Of a stretch of DNA of 64,000 nt, positions 47,400 to 61,884 are shown in pieces. The position numbers and the translations under genes are program-made. Source of the stretch: Mycteria americana (Eukaryota > Chordata > Aves > Ciconiiformes > Ciconiidae). Where the stretch lies: NCBI RefSeq assembly GCF_035582795.1, contig NC_134367.1, positions 55,521,562-55,585,561 of the forward strand, read 5' to 3'. The notes under the pieces were generated by a model, which saw nothing but the letters and a program-made list of their open reading frames with translations, ran no database searches and was not told the DNA's origin. Within the stretch, counting starts at the first letter, position 1. Every line of letters starts with the position of its first letter.

Positions 47400-50300
47400 C
47401 CCAGAAATCAGTAAGCAGTAATTATCTGTGTGTATACGTGTGTTTTTTGGGGGTGGAGGAAGCTATTTTGGGCAGTCATCCTAGATCCTGTTAAGTTGTT
47501 GGGGTTTTTTTCCTTCTTCCCTTGTATTTCTTATTGTTGATGAAATTGTATTGCTCATAGCTTGTATTTTCTAAAATTTTATGGCCCCTCTGTTTTTAGA
47601 ACTGAGAAAGGTAACATTGGAAAAAATCATGAACTTGTAAGTAAGGTTGGTGATTTTAAGTGCTTCATTTGGATTTTTCTGTAAATGGTTTATGGAAAGA
47701 ACTATACACTTTGAACTTCAGTGAGCTGTTACTTTCAGGAGAAGCCCACTAAAGTCTTGATAGACTACTTTTGTGAGTAACTGTTCATTGGGATAAGAGT
47801 GGAGAACTTAACAGTCAATTAAGATGTTAATAAGCGAATTGTGTGAGAACCTGGAGATTACTTTTAAGCAGTTATTGTTTTAGGAGATTGTTGTCTTCAC
47901 ATTATATTTCTAAACTTCTGGTTTGATGCTGGAGGTACAGTACTACATATATGGTGTATTCTGCAAGTAGGGTTTCTGTATTATGAATTCTTGAAATGCA
48001 AGCTTACCTTACACAATGAGAACTTCATTGTATCTAGTTGTAACAAATGTATTGAAATCCATACTGCTTAAATACACAAGTGTAATACAGGCTGATGTTT
48101 GGGGCTAGTGGGGCTTTTTTGAGCTTTTCTGCATTCAGCAATTAACTTTTTTTAAGGTTTGTTCAGTGAAATGCAGCTATTGCTGTACTTTTACTAGATG
48201 CATGTTGTTCCTATTAAATGGTTTCAGTTTAGTAAATGTAAACTATTGCTGCTTTACTGTTGGTGGATCAAACTTGATTACAGCCTATCTTTTTTTTTTT
48301 TTCCCTTCAGACTATAGGTTGGTTTTAGCCATTAAGAAAGTTTGTTAAACTAATCTTGCTTAGTAGACTGTATCCACACGTTGTGACTTCTTTTTTGAAT
48401 AAATAATGGAATCTTACAGTGTTTCAGTATCACTTTGATTAGTGTTCAGTACTAAATAGGCAGTAATTTTTCGGTCCTTAAGTTGTTGTAACTGAAACTT
48501 TATTTAAGATTGAAGGGCAAAATAAGAGAGAATAAACAAACCTTTCTCATTTAGGATGAAAGTGTAGAACTAAATAGTGCGCTTTGCTTTTATCAAACAT
48601 CCTCAGCAAAAATACCTATATATAAATTATCTGTGTATTAAAACTCCTTTGCCAATTGCAGACTTCTTTGACATTGTTATGTGGCATTCAGTCTTGTAGG
48701 AGTTAGATTTTTGGATGTGTTTGAAATTCTTTGTTTCCCTTGTACCAAAGATTAGTGGAAAAATAAAGATAAATTATATCTGTGGTGTTATTAAAGGAAG
48801 CTGAGCATGTGCTACAAGTTTCTGTCCTGATGAAGCAAGCATGTATTTATTTTTCAAGTTAATTTATGCCATTTGTGGAAGCTGTCCGGGGAGCCTTTTG
48901 GTCAGGTACAAACAATATCTATGCAGAAGAACACGTATGCATCCTAATACCAGTTGTAGAAATATTGTAATCAGGCAAGGGTATTAGCATGTTATATTAT
49001 AGGAATACTAATAACTAACCTGTGTTACTGTGAGTTCTCATGCATGGTAGGTACAGAAGGGACACCTGTTACCTTTCCAACCAAAAGACTGAGCTGGTGG
49101 CCCTGAACTGTGTGTCTATCCTGTGGAATGACAGGTTAACGTGGACTGAATTTTACCTGCTTTGTGTCTTTGTTTAATTGCACACTCTTCAAGTAACAAC
49201 TTTTTTGGCTTTTATGTATTATGGCAAATATCCTAGAACACAAGTTACTGTACTGAAAGAGACCAATGGACCATCAAGTCTATTCTGCTTACAATTGTGC
49301 CAATACCTTTGCTTACTAGAGGGCTGTATTAATGTGGTGGTTTAAAGACTGCTGCAATCATTTATTTAATGTACTGTTGAACAGTTCTTTTCTTCTATTC
49401 TTCTTCCTAGCCATCCTCTAAACAACACGATGTTCCATTTTTGTAAATAAACCTTCCTGCTGCAGAGGTCTTCAGACTGAAGCCTGCTTTCCCCATTAAG
49501 CTTGCACGTCCCATCTGGTCAGTGGTTTTCAGAGAATGTTTGCGTGTCTGAGATGGCATTTCTACTCTCCCCTACGTGCATTCAGTTCTTTTTAATCTTT
49601 TGAAGAAGGAAGCTTTGTCCTCAAGTTGTTTAACTTCTCAAGGTGCTTAATTTAAAAATTATTCTCTCTAAATTCAAATGATAATCCAGTCATCCACTTT
49701 TGACAGAGGCAGCAAATGTATGGGCATAGAGTTTATTTCCTCCTTGAAGAAATACAACTTCAGCTCCTTTTTTTGGTTCACATAAATCCAAAAATAGCTT
49801 TTGATTTTAAAACATTTAAATATATAGCCCTTAGTGGGAAATGCGGTTGTTGCTAATTTGACAATATTTGGTTAAGAAAGTTAAGAACAGCAGGCGACAG
49901 TTTTATGCACACACAGTTTCATGCTAGTTTCTAGCCTAATTCATAAATACCCCCACAGCAGGCACACTTATGTTACAAAAGCACCAATAATGTACACTGA
50001 TATTTGCCCAGCAGCCTCACTTCCTGCCAGCAGGCTCCTTCTGGCCAGGAAGGTGAATAATCTCTGTGTGTCTCTGTGTAAATAGGGATGATTGTGGGGT
50101 TAAAAGGTATATACAGGCAAACGCCTTGTCCTTGTGTTTAACCTGAGCTCCACCCTATTGTGCTATCTTATGCTACTTCTTGGGTTTGAGGTTTTGTTTT
50201 TTGTGGGTGTGGGAAATTGAGGTAGAATTGGAGTTCACTTCTTTTGTATGTTTTCCCTGTTGCTGTGGATATTTTTTATTGGTAGAGCATTAACGTGCGT

Positions 50301-51128
50301 TTAGCTCTAAGCACACACGTGAAAGGCAGGCTTCGGTATATATTTGCACGTACAAATATACATGTGCAGTAGACATTCTTGTGTATCCTTATTTACAGTT
50401 ACAGCACATTTTAAACAAGAAAGGTTGTTTCCATACCTGTTTTCAAAGTATAAATGTTCAGACGCTTTCGTATTGTAGCTATGCAGTTAGAAAGTTGTCT
50501 TGACTTTCAAATGAAGGTATCTTCACTGCCCCCTGCTCCCCCTGTCCCACTACCCTAATAGTCAAGAATAATGGTGTGAGACATGGATCCATTGCACCAC
50601 TCCAGGACTTGCTTTTTAGTTATGTATTGGCTGCTTCTTCCCATGTAAAGGTACTCATGGTAGTGTTCCTTCAAAACAGTTATGTAATAGATTAAGTCCT
50701 AAGTTTAACGGCAATAAAAAGACTCAAAATAGAGTTTCTCTGGACCATATGAAGTAGGTACTGGAATCAGAGTCTTTAATGCCGTTTGCAGCAGTCTGCA
50801 GTGTTTCATCGTATTTGCTGACTGATGTTCAGTTTGCTGTTGAATGTTGTTAGAAAGCATGCACTTGCACATGCTTTCCAAAATCCCCTGTTTCTTCAGC
50901 ATCTTACTCCCACAGAGTGGAAACACATGTATAAGTGACATGGAAGTGGCACCATGCTTTGGGAAATGGGAACTGACTTTCACCGCTATCCTGCAAGTTA
51001 CTCGCAAAGGGGCTTGAATGAGTCCCACAATAAGCAACTGCTTATGAGGAAGAAATGTGGAACAGCTTAATTAAGCATAAACTGTAATAAAACAAGCAAC
51101 AACTCCCCTTCACACACCCTGCTGCCGT
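47400..51128 (+). other. NT5DC1: NT5DC1 intron 6, part right of COL10A1
   Basis: The left part is also the COL10A1 upstream region and may hold its enhancers, but no specific site could be assigned with confidence. A stretch near 49255-49300 faintly resembles an old antisense CR1 end. No exon or RNA gene was recognised. Confidence 0.5.
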
Positions 51129-51156
51129 CCCCCCCCCCCCCAAAAAAAAAAAAAAA
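51129..51156. repeat. Poly-C/poly-A tract (C13A15)
   Basis: Thirteen C are directly followed by fifteen A. This is low-complexity sequence in NT5DC1 intron 6. Confidence 0.95.
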
Positions 51157-51328
51157 AGAAAGAAGCAAAACTCAGAGAAAGGCTGGGCTAGGCCCTTACG
51201 GTAGTTGGGAACTGGCAAATTATGTTCCTGATACTGAGGATTTTGTGTGAATATGTTAAGATTTATTGTTTTGACTTGAGTATGTAATCTTGATTCCACA
51301 CCATCTCAGCACAACCCATGTGCTTAGA

Positions 51329-51361
51329 TAGTTTCAAAGAACTGTAAGTTCTTTGAAACTA
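51329..51361. repeat. Perfect 15-bp inverted repeat with 3-nt loop
   Basis: The left arm 51329-51343 (TAGTTTCAAAGAACT) is the exact reverse complement of the right arm 51347-51361, with loop GTA. It forms a compact hairpin on either strand. No known family was recognised. Confidence 0.9.
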
Positions 51362-51485
51362 AAAACTCACAGCTTTAACTCGGAATTTGTCTTATTTTTA
51401 ATAATTGACTTTTAGTTTTAATCCTGAAATGTTTGTAGTTTATAATTACTTTTTATGTTAAAATATGGTACCCAAAGAATCCGGT

Positions 51486-51504
51486 GGGGGGGGGGGGGGG
51501 GGGG
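51486..51504. repeat. Poly-G run (19 G)
   Basis: This is an uninterrupted G run on the plus strand in NT5DC1 intron 6. It could form a G-quadruplex in the NT5DC1 pre-mRNA. Its length may be imprecise because such runs are hard to sequence. Confidence 0.9.
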
Positions 51505-54153
51505 TGTTACTCCTTTTGTTTGGCTAGGTAATCTCAGTTTTGAAGAGGCAAGAGTGTCTTGGTGGGAGGTTTTTCTTGTAGTTTAAAAACTAGTCTGAAA
51601 AATTTCGAGTAACTTTTTATTGATGATATAAAATCTCAACACTGTTAAGAGGACACAATTGTTTTGCTTCTTATAGCTCAGGATCTATGACAAGTGCTTT
51701 CTGATGTTGTCAGTTCCAATTTTGTTACCTGCCTGAAGTAAACTTTGAAGACACTACCCTAGTCTGTGATAAGTTTTCCTCTATTAAAGTACTCATACCC
51801 AAAACTCATGGTTGCTACCATTTTGCAATGGACTCTCATAGCCTGTAGCACCATCTCTGGTGAAGAAATTCTGCAGTCTCCAATTTTAAGTTCTTGAAGA
51901 AAGGCGCTTAGGAATTTCTAAGAGAAGTTTGAAAGCTTGCCATGAAATTAAAGGAGAAACTGGGTTTCCTAGTTTGTGGTGCACTTTATGACATTCTGGA
52001 AACTCCTAAATCATCTCAACTCCATGGTTTAAAACCATCCTCTCTCCCTTTCTGTCACACGATGCTGAAGAGTGTTTGCATGCTCCGGTGATAGCAGCCA
52101 GGTAATCCCCTCAATGGGAGTGCAGAGGAACAAAGTGTTCCGCTGTACCTTTCTTAATGGGGAAAACTAATACAGACATTTTTCAGCTTCTTACTGCTCA
52201 CAGTCAAATGCACCCAAAGAAATAGGAAGCAGGAAAATCTGTGAATTCAGTAGCTGTGGGAAGTCTGGGGTTTGTTTGTTCTGTGTTTTGATGTTGTTTC
52301 TTTGTTTTGTTTTGTTTTGTAATCGTTGTTACTTTGTGTTTACATGGAGGGTATTTTCTGTTCCAACACTAGCCACTTGGACTGCATGGGACTAGAAAAC
52401 ATCTTTGTGAAGAAAATGTTTACCTTGCTAATTGCAAAATAAGTAAGATTTCTTTTGAGTTTCAGAAGGCATGTTGTCTTTTGTAATTAATAGATGCTTG
52501 TTGAGGTAATCTGTGGGTCTGTGCAGTCCTATCCATCTTCATCCTTTGAGATACAATAAACAATCCTCTCTTCAAACAAACAAAACAAAAGAAACTGTGT
52601 TACCCCTACAGTCCTGTATTCGTCTTTTTATAGATTTAAAGCCCTTGTACTTCTAACACTTGTAATTGTGGTTGAATAATTGTCCTGCTTTCAAGTAGTA
52701 ATGGAAAGATGGTCTGTATTTATTCTGGCACTGCAAAACTGACTGACTGCTGACCAGTTTGTTCTGTTCAGCTCAGGTAACTGTTGATCACAAGAACTCT
52801 ATTTAATATAGCAGTATATTTAAATAGATGACACCCAGTTAAATATTTATAGTTGTATTCTGACTGAGTTAACTTGCAGAGGCACTGAATAACCATGCTG
52901 AAACCTCAGGAAAAGATGTGTTTCACATAGGTTGTAGAGAAAGGTTTGAGACTGACATGGATTTATGATTATACATTTCTCAGCGTCAGATAGTATTATT
53001 GATTAATGCTTTTTAACAACACAACATTGTTTGTGGCCCTGTTTCATTATGCTTGTGTGAAGATAAGGTAATCTTCACCCACCTTAGAGAATTTATGATA
53101 CTGGAGTAAAACATACCAAACAGAAGTACTGGTGTTAGGAAAGATGTTTTCCAGTACCTTGGGTATGCTGCTGGCCTGACCTTATTCCTTCCTCATTTTT
53201 ATTCCTTCTTCCCCTGCCTCTGAAAGTAAAAACAACAAATATTGGTCAAATGAATGCATTACTTTGAAACTCATATCCGTTGTATGGCTTTAAATGAAAA
53301 CCAATCAGTTTTCAAGATACTGAAAACACAAAGCTATTTTTGTATATTGATACTCATCCTTTCTCCCACAAATGCATTTCTGATTAAGTAGTATAATCAT
53401 TTATATATTTAAAGTTTGGATTTTCACTAGATTTGTTTAAAAATGTAAACATGCAGGTGATGGCAGGACTTGCATCTTTCTAATGGAGAGGAAGAACAGA
53501 ACTATCCAGTTAAATTTGTGCACAATTTAGGGGAAAAAAATTTCAAAGGGCCGGACCACTGAATAGCCTAAGCAAATATGAAAATTTGACTTTGGATTTT
53601 GAGGAGGGGGTTCCACAAAACTGTTCCTGGAACTGCTTAAACATAGCCAGGTAAAGAGGTTTCCAGTTCCTTTCACCTGAAGATGCTCATTTTCAGCCTT
53701 CTGCCTGATGTTGACTGCACTCTCAGTTGTGTCAATACAATGGTTTATGAAGCTTTTCTGTAAGCTGAATTAGTAAGAATTTGATTTGGACTAAAATGCA
53801 ATCAAACTTTCCTGGGAGTAATGGGAGGAAAGCTTGTTTTCCATAGGTCCAGATAATTTCACAGGATGTGTTAAATGATTTTAAACACCTGAAATATATA
53901 ATTGGTCTTTAAAAATTGCTGCAAGTGTTCTTTCTTTTTTAGTAAGTTCCTGATGATCTGGTTTAAAAACCTGGTATGTGAGAGCAGAAAGAGCATTCAC
54001 ATAAAAACATAAAAATGCTAAATAGTCTTTTTTTGGGGGGGTGGTGTATTTTTATGTTTTCTTTAATTCATGCTCTAGTTTTCTCTGACTTTTATTGGAG
54101 TATTTAATATCTTGTTCTACCTCTGTGCCTGCTGGACTTGAGATTTCTTTCAG

Positions 54154-54199
54154 AAAACAGTGAATAGACAACAGTGAATAAAGACAACAGTGAATAAAG
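54154..54199. repeat. Short tandem repeat, 16-bp unit, ~3 copies
   Basis: The unit ACAACAGTGAATAAAG is present exactly at 54168-54183 and 54184-54199. A shortened first copy lies at 54154-54167. Confidence 0.9.
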
Positions 54200-57100
54200 T
54201 ACAAGCCATGGTAAAAGAAGGGTGGGAACTACCCCTACTTTCCCAAAGGTGAAAAAGTTCAAGCAGCTCCCTCAGGTATTCCATAATTAGGGGAATCTTC
54301 CAAATAGTTGGTGAAAAATAGGTGTAACTGAGCTGCTTTTTCAAGAGTACTCGCTGGAGCAGGTAGTCAGCCTGCTGAATGGTCTCATTCATTGACCTTA
54401 ATACCTGCTGTGGTTTGGACAATTGGCACAGAGTTGTTTTTAAACTTTCATGTTTAAAAACAGGTGCCAAAGGTGGGGAGGAAAAAAAAATCCAGACTTT
54501 TACAGCCAGAACAAATAAAAGTTGTCTGAGTTCACTTTAAAAATAAGGAATTTGTTTGTTTTTTTTAAGTCTGGTATTTTAAATATTGCTGTTTCCTTTT
54601 CATTTATTTAAATTGAAATTTAGGAAAGTTCTGTTGGTGGGTGCATATAAACTTTCTATACTCTCTCCCTTATGCAAAATAAGCTTGAGTCCATGGAGCC
54701 TAATTGTTCCTGATGATTATTAATAGGACTGGTTTTAGTCTCACTGATCTGAGATGGGATTTTTACAAGCATTATATTGTCATAGAGGAGAGTCATAATT
54801 ACGTGCTTGTAGTAAAGTGCTAATGAATTGGCTGCTTTTATTATTACAGAAAATGCATCAGAGCTGCAAAGTTTTATAGGTGACACCGTATTACCTTACT
54901 CAAATCCACAAGCTTCAATGTCTCCTGCATTTCATAAGAGAAAAATTGCATGAATATGAGGGATGATTTTTTTGAAGTACTTTAACTAGTAGGCTCTCAC
55001 ATCCAAAGATTTGAGGATTGAAAGATAGTTATATAAAAGTGGTTCATATGTGGACCAGGTAAATACTTCCCAAACCGCTGATACAAAAAATTACCCCGAT
55101 ACCAGGGAAGGATAGGTACTCCTGAACTTATGACAGACAACCTGACCAAACTGCCAGCTTGTTTCCAGTGGTGATACTTTCTGACCCTGCTGTTACTGTG
55201 GTAAATGGTGGAAAAATAAAACCAAAAATTGAACGCCTGCTGGAGGTGATGTTAGATGACTTGTGCACCCATTGATGGTGAGATGTAAGCAAGGATCTCC
55301 ATGGCATTAATGGATTAAAGCCTGATGTATTTCTGCTGTATACAGAAGTAAAAGTGAGTAACTTTGCAAGCAGAAAGTAAGTGTTTTGGGATTTTGAGTG
55401 TGTTACTCTTGGATTTAGGTGTTCAGGTTCCACTGAAGCCATTAAACCTTTCCAGACATTCACAGTAAACTGACTATACCTTTGACTTTGTAATTGTCAC
55501 AGCTTAAGAATATAGCTATGGAAAGGTAATGGCTGCATCTATTATATGTGGTTAAAGTGCTGTAATGTGAATGTGTTTAAACCTTAATGGATTTACTAAA
55601 GATCAGAGAAGTTGAGAGGCAGGGAACTGAATCCACAAATGCTAGGTCCCCATCTGGTTCATTAACAAATGAGCCATTTTCTTCTGTGTGATCTGTAACT
55701 AACAGCCAATTTTTGTTCTTGAAACATTTTCTCTGACAGTAGCTTAGCTAGGTATCTAGATAAAGGTAAAGTTTCTGGGAACCCTTTTGTTAAACAGCTC
55801 GTGGTCCATAAGCAAGGAGGAGGCTGCTCTGCTGTCAGGAGCTGCTGCCAATGACATATGCTACAGCAGAAGATGGATACCAGATTTCAAGGAAGATTTT
55901 CTGACATGCTGGTATTGCTACAGGTCTGGAGTGGAAGAAGTCTTCCACCAATCTGCAATAACCAGGATAAAGAGTTAGAACCTTGAAATGTGGGTGAGAA
56001 AGAGAGTCTTATAGGATAGGAAATGGGATATGGAGGGAAGGAGTCATTTATCTGTGTCACATAGTCCAGATTGTGATGTGGAGTCTGAATTTTGTGGTTA
56101 TCTCATGCAACATCTTTCTTGAGGAATTCTTGTAGAACCTGTGGGTTTCTTTATAAACAAAAGATAAAAGAAAAGGAGGGAGGACACTGCAGCTCCTGGT
56201 GCTCACCTAATCTGTTTTCTGATCAAACTTTCATGAACTGGGGAAGACATCTGAGCAGTTCACTATAATAGGTGAACATAAGCCTATGTAATACACAAGT
56301 TCAAGAGAAATAAATGGTGTTTGGGTACAGCCAAGTTGGAAACTAAACCGCCTTAAATGTAGGTGCCTTAACCTGGGCCTGAACCCAGCCTTTCTGGCTG
56401 TATGCAGGCTGTTGGACTTCAGTGCTGAAAAGCTGAAGCAGTTTTACTCTACTTAGCAGTCTGGCTGGCAACCTGTGTTGAGCTGCTACAAAACCAGAGG
56501 GAAAGGCAGGGTAAATGCCTTGTGGTTAGCTTGCACTGTGCTCCAAGCTGTTGTGGAAATGAGCAATCTCCATCTACGACTAGTCTGAGATTGTGTACTG
56601 TGCATTTGCATCTTGGGCATACTCATGGGTATACTCGTTTTGCTATATATTATACTGCTGTGACTGAGGTTTGAAACTCACTATAGTTTGAGTATGAAAC
56701 TGCTATAGTTTCATTTCATTTTATTCTCACTACTGAATGGATTTAGTAGGTCTCTACAGTGCTTGAAAGTTAACTTTAGAAGACCTGTGGCAAAGGAATT
56801 CTGTCATCCAAATTGCATCAGTTCTGTCTTTCTGATTAGAGCTTTAAAATGGTATTTTTTAAAATATATTTTGCCTGGCTGGGGAACATATCTAATCATT
56901 GCAGCTATAGCATTGAAATATAAGGGAGTTAGAGTTGATCAAGATCTGCAGTGAACATTTACTCCAAATATCTTGGAGCTCTTTACAGATTCACCTCGGA
57001 CAGAAATGAAGAGGGGTGTAACTTAACCAAGTGGCTGTCTTCCCTAGCATATATTCCAGACTATTCAAATGGTGCAAAGATTTGGCCACCCACAAGCTGT

Positions 57101-60100
57101 AGATTCCAGTTTGAGAGCTAGTATAACTATTTGTCTGCAGAAGAAAAAAAAATTACATGATGATTAGGAGGGCTTTTTAACATGTAGAAAATAAGGGAGG
57201 ATGTATGTAAACCCTGAAGGTTCTGAGACAGCTTGCCATGTTACTCTAAATTCTTTTTCAGCCAAAAAAAGTGTGGAATCTGGGAAGCTAGGGCTAAAAT
57301 GAATGCTGTTACTTGATATGGTATCTACATTTTGCTTGATACATTTTATTCATGCTAGTGTCATCACATCATTTAGCATTAGGTCTGGTAAAGTCAGTTC
57401 AACATTGCCTTATTGCCATTGCATGGCTTACCCAATTAGTATCTGGTTATTCAATTCTGCTCTAGAAACAAGGCAAAATTCTGTCTTTATATTTGCAATC
57501 TCATTCTGCATGCTAGCTATTTTTTTTTAAAGGTAATTCACATTTTTTTGATAAGTGAGAAATAGACTTCAGTATTAGAATTAGATGCAGTAGAATCAAA
57601 AATGATCCTTATATACAGAAGAGCCATCTGCAAATACAGTGTACGTTACAGGAATGAGATTTGGAATTTGGTTTTTGGATTGGAACCCTTTCATTTACCA
57701 GGTTGAAGTAATTTTATATAAAGCTGATCATCTTTAAACATTCTCCTTTTTTCAGGACCTAAACATAACACTGTTTGTCCATTGAAATATTAAGTCACTA
57801 AGAATGCATGTTAGGTCATTCAGAGAGAGCTTATTGTTTCAGAAAATAGACCTCCTGTGTCTATAGACCTATGGTGGGATGTATTTGCTTACCTACATAT
57901 TAGTAAGTAAAAGTAAAATTAACATCACTAGCGTATTTTCTTCCTGGTTCCTTTTTATACCTGTCTAAATCCAGATCTTTTCTGGTATGCCCTGTGTACA
58001 TAAATTGTATTGGGTTTCAGAGTTGGATTCCACCTTGGGCTGTGCTGATGACCGCAGGATGTTTATGTGAACTATGCTAAGTTTCTGGCAGACTTCTCCC
58101 TCTGAGGCCTTCATGCAGTACTCTGTCCCTGAGACATTCATGTCATTTATAACAGGTTTTTTTGTTTGTTTGTGCACCAATAGTTTGCATGTACTTTAAG
58201 GGAAAATATATTTAGGCTAGTCATGTAGGGAGTGTCAACACTGCTGGGAAACCGAGAGCTGGCAGGAGCATGAGCAGAATTTATCTGATATGTGAAATAA
58301 TCTCTGGACAGCCTTAAAAAACTATTAAATAATAGTATAGGATAGTTTAAACACCTTTTCCAGTTTCTAGGGATCAAAAATGCCAAATAAAGAGAAGACA
58401 AACTTTTGCATTGACAAAGGAAGATCTATTTTACAAACATAATGGGGGTAATGGACATGGTTTTGTCATGTTCCTTCTAAAACTGCTTTGGAATATTTAA
58501 ACTTCTACTAGATCATCTTTTAGAAGCAGAGAAAGACCTTGCTGTAAAGATTCATATTCTCTAAGAAACCAATCTGTAGTTTCTAGAGAATTTCATTAGA
58601 AGCTGTCACAGTGATACTACCTATGAATGTCCCAGTTAGGGCTAAATAGTCTCATAGGAAAGCAGGACCTTGGTCTTTTGAGAATGAAAAGTCAAAAACA
58701 GTCATAGAGGTAAAGGATCAGAATATCTATTTTGGTTGAGAGGTGACTTCTGCAACTTCAAGAGTAGAGAGCAAGTTAACATTTCAATATTTTTAAACTG
58801 TCCTTCTCCTGAAAGATAGTGTGGGCTGCACTACCATCTGGCTGTTCTGATGGAAAACTGCCTTGGGCTGTTTGTTCAAAGCCCTGGGGGGAGCTTCTCT
58901 CCTGAGTTGTTAACATGCTGTCCTTGGAGTTCTTTATTCCTAGGTTACCTGAAGGACCAGGATGACACCTCAGGTGCATAGATGCACATGCTTTTTTATG
59001 TCTAATAGCTGTGGGCAGTTATTTTGAATACTTGCATGGATACGACTGCAAAAAACGTGATAGTTAACAAGACTGCATTTTGTGTTTGTGTTATTTTATG
59101 GCCTACATCTAAAATGTTTAATGAAACGAAACATTTTGTGTCCTCAGTTATACGTATGTTCAGGAAAGGACTGTAGGGCTGTCCAGGTCTCAACAAACAA
59201 CTTATCACCAAGGACTGATGGCATCTAGTTGCATTTAAGATGACTGCACAGTGGCCTGTGAAGTAAAATATTCCTTTTTTTGGCAGTGGGGTCTACACTG
59301 GTTTATGCAAACATGGATCAGGCCTCTGATGTTTTTTAAAGGATATGTATGGCCCAAATCTGTATTTAAAAGAAAATGAATTTATAAACAGAGGCTAAGA
59401 ACCTAGTTCTGAGTTTCTCCAGTCAAGCTTATGGCCTGTCAAAACTTTACCAGCTCCCTGTACGCCCACAGTTCAGCACTTACCTCTACCTCTGCATTTG
59501 TGCCACGTGCCTGGAAGGCACATAAGAAGCATGTCAAGTTTCTTTTCTTGTGCTTGGAGGACAAAGCAGACATGGTTATATTCTGCTACTGCCTCTTCCA
59601 AAAGAAACCCAGTCTGTTTCTTTTGGAGAGTGGTCCATTAAGTGGCTAAGTAGGTGTGAGGTCTCAGGGGCTGAATGTATAGATAGCCGCTTTGGAGCCT
59701 TTAGCTGCCAGACTCTAATAACTCTTTATTGTGCAAATGCAATCGGAAATTTGTAATAATTGTATAGAATTTCATGGCAGTGGCGGAATGGATATTTTTC
59801 ACATTATACCAATATATGACAAATTCCAAACCTATGGAAAGAATGAAGGACTTGAAGCTGCTTTGCAAGACGGTTGTACAGAACCAGGGTAGAGACATTT
59901 TTTTCCTAATATTTTTATTAAAGAATGGACAAACAGTTTTAAATCTTTCTGAAAAAGCAAAGGCCTGAGGTATAAGAAATTGGAGTTGGAATGGCGAAAA
60001 TTTGGCAATATTTTAATTCTCTGAAAACCTAATCTTGAGGAAACCTCACACTTCCCACTAGAGATGAAGCAAACCATGTTATAACATCAGGTAATTATTT

Positions 60101-61252
60101 TAATGGTTAAGCTCTTTTCTCTTATGCTTTTACAATTCAGGGCACCAGTTTTTTGTTTTGAGGAAACCTACTTTCATAGTCTTTACTTTTTATTATGATT
60201 ACTATTAAAGACATAATATTATTATTAAAAGCTGTTTAATCTACAAAAACTGGTGTTGAAAGTGTTGTGTATTAAGATGAAATTACTATGAATTCAGACG
60301 AAATCTTCACAAGAAAAAAAGCCAAGAATACAAATGTTTCATATGTGTCCTTTATAATTCTATAATTTAAAGCATGATCACTTGTTATCTCTGCATTGTC
60401 TCTCCTTACTAATATTTACCTTCCTCTGAGAACCTCTTGCCAAACAGTTCCTAAGAGTAAGAAACTAATGCTTTGGAAAAGTTTAAATTCACCAGTACAC
60501 CAGCTTCAGGATTGCCATCTCTTCCCAATGGGATTTCTTCTCTTCTTCATCCCAATCATTTATGAAGTTTGCATCTGGAGAACTTTTTAAAGATGAGTAT
60601 TGCAATGTTCCTGGCTCTTTTTGAAGAACAGTGTTTTTTACTTCTGAAGTATAAAAAACAATGGCAAAGTTGGTAAGAACTGGTTTTTTGAATTCTGTTT
60701 TCCCAAGGTTTGGCATTCGTTTTCTTTAGTCTAGTACAGAATGTTTGCTTTGACTTTTCATTATTGTCCTTCAGTATGAGGACTTAGAAATGCTTTCTAT
60801 ATTCTGTGTTTTGGAGCCCATTGGACTATTAATCTTGTATCCTCCTATATATATGTATATCAGAATAATCTGTAGAGGACCATAAGTATGGTTAGGAATA
60901 TCAATACATCTTTTGGGGTGCATCCCTTTGTGGGGGGTGGGATTGTAAGATGCTTTTGGAAACTGTTTGGTCATTACAGCATGTAAGTACAGAGAAAGGA
61001 TTAGAGTTTTAAAGCTCTACACATATGCGTAGGTGATCACTCTTTAGTTTCACCTCTCGAAGTAATCAGAATATAACTATTAGCCTTTTTTCTGTGGTTA
61101 TTTTTTGGCTTTTTGTTTTGTTGGGTTTTTTTTCCTGCCCTTTGTTTCCTCCTGGATCTTGTGGTTAGGCAGATATTAAGGATTTTCACGATTATACAGA
61201 CCTCCAACTTTTCTTAGTGCCCTCATGACAGGAATCTTGGATGCCAATGGCA

Positions 61253-61264
61253 CATATATATATT

Positions 61265-61309
<45 letters not shown>
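61253..61309. repeat. Symmetric (TA)n(CA)n(TA)n microsatellite
   Basis: A CA run of about 16-17 units (61268-61300) is flanked on both sides by TA-rich runs, so the flanks can pair with each other. It lies about 575 bp upstream of the truncated CR1. Confidence 0.95.
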
Positions 61310-61884
61310 GACCACTGCTGTTTCAGTGGCAGTAGCTAAAATGGTAAATAAAAGTACAGGTGATCGTATATCAGTGTGCTCAGTTCATACTGTCATCTTT
61401 TAGTTTACTTAGACATAGCCCAAAAGTCCAGTGCTGTCCAAAGAGGTTTGGCCTTGCTGCCTGCTGTACTGTGTACCGCGAAGTCATGGTGCTCATGTGT
61501 AGTAAACACAATGCTTCCAGAAAGTTTTGTTTCATAGGTAAGCTAGGTGTAGATCTTCTCCCAGAGGCCTCGGGATTACTGTGTGTGCTCTGGTCGTCTG
61601 GGAGGCCTGTGTTGTCAGACAGGATCTGTAGTTCGGAACATTAGGGATACGTTTTACCTCCCCTTCCAGTCAGGAAGGAGCCAGTGTCAGGGGACCAGAG
61701 AACAGCAGAAACGGAGTTGCTCCAAGGGCAGGAGTTGTGGCTGCTCAGCAATAAATGGTAGAAGCGACTCTAGTTTGGTCAGGTTATGAGAAGGTAAGAA
61801 AAGAGGGCATGCTGACAGAATTTTTAGCCCCATACTCATAAAAATAAACTCACTGTTTAGGCCTTAATCAATTTCTCTAAGCAC

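Larger units (their letters stand above)
51505..61884 (+). other. NT5DC1: NT5DC1 intron 6, further part
   Basis: This is AT-rich intronic DNA with small low-complexity spots: GTTTT units near 52300-52320, a 16-bp tandem repeat at 54154-54199 and a compound TA/CA tract at 61253-61309. I searched for the next NT5DC1 exon and did not find it. Open frames here have no recognisable domain. Confidence 0.55.

Noticed and set aside
49255..49300. A possible ancient antisense CR1 relic ('ccaatggaccatcaagtcta').
   Set aside because: Only a few tens of bases resemble the consensus, so it is mentioned in the intron entry but not called as an element.
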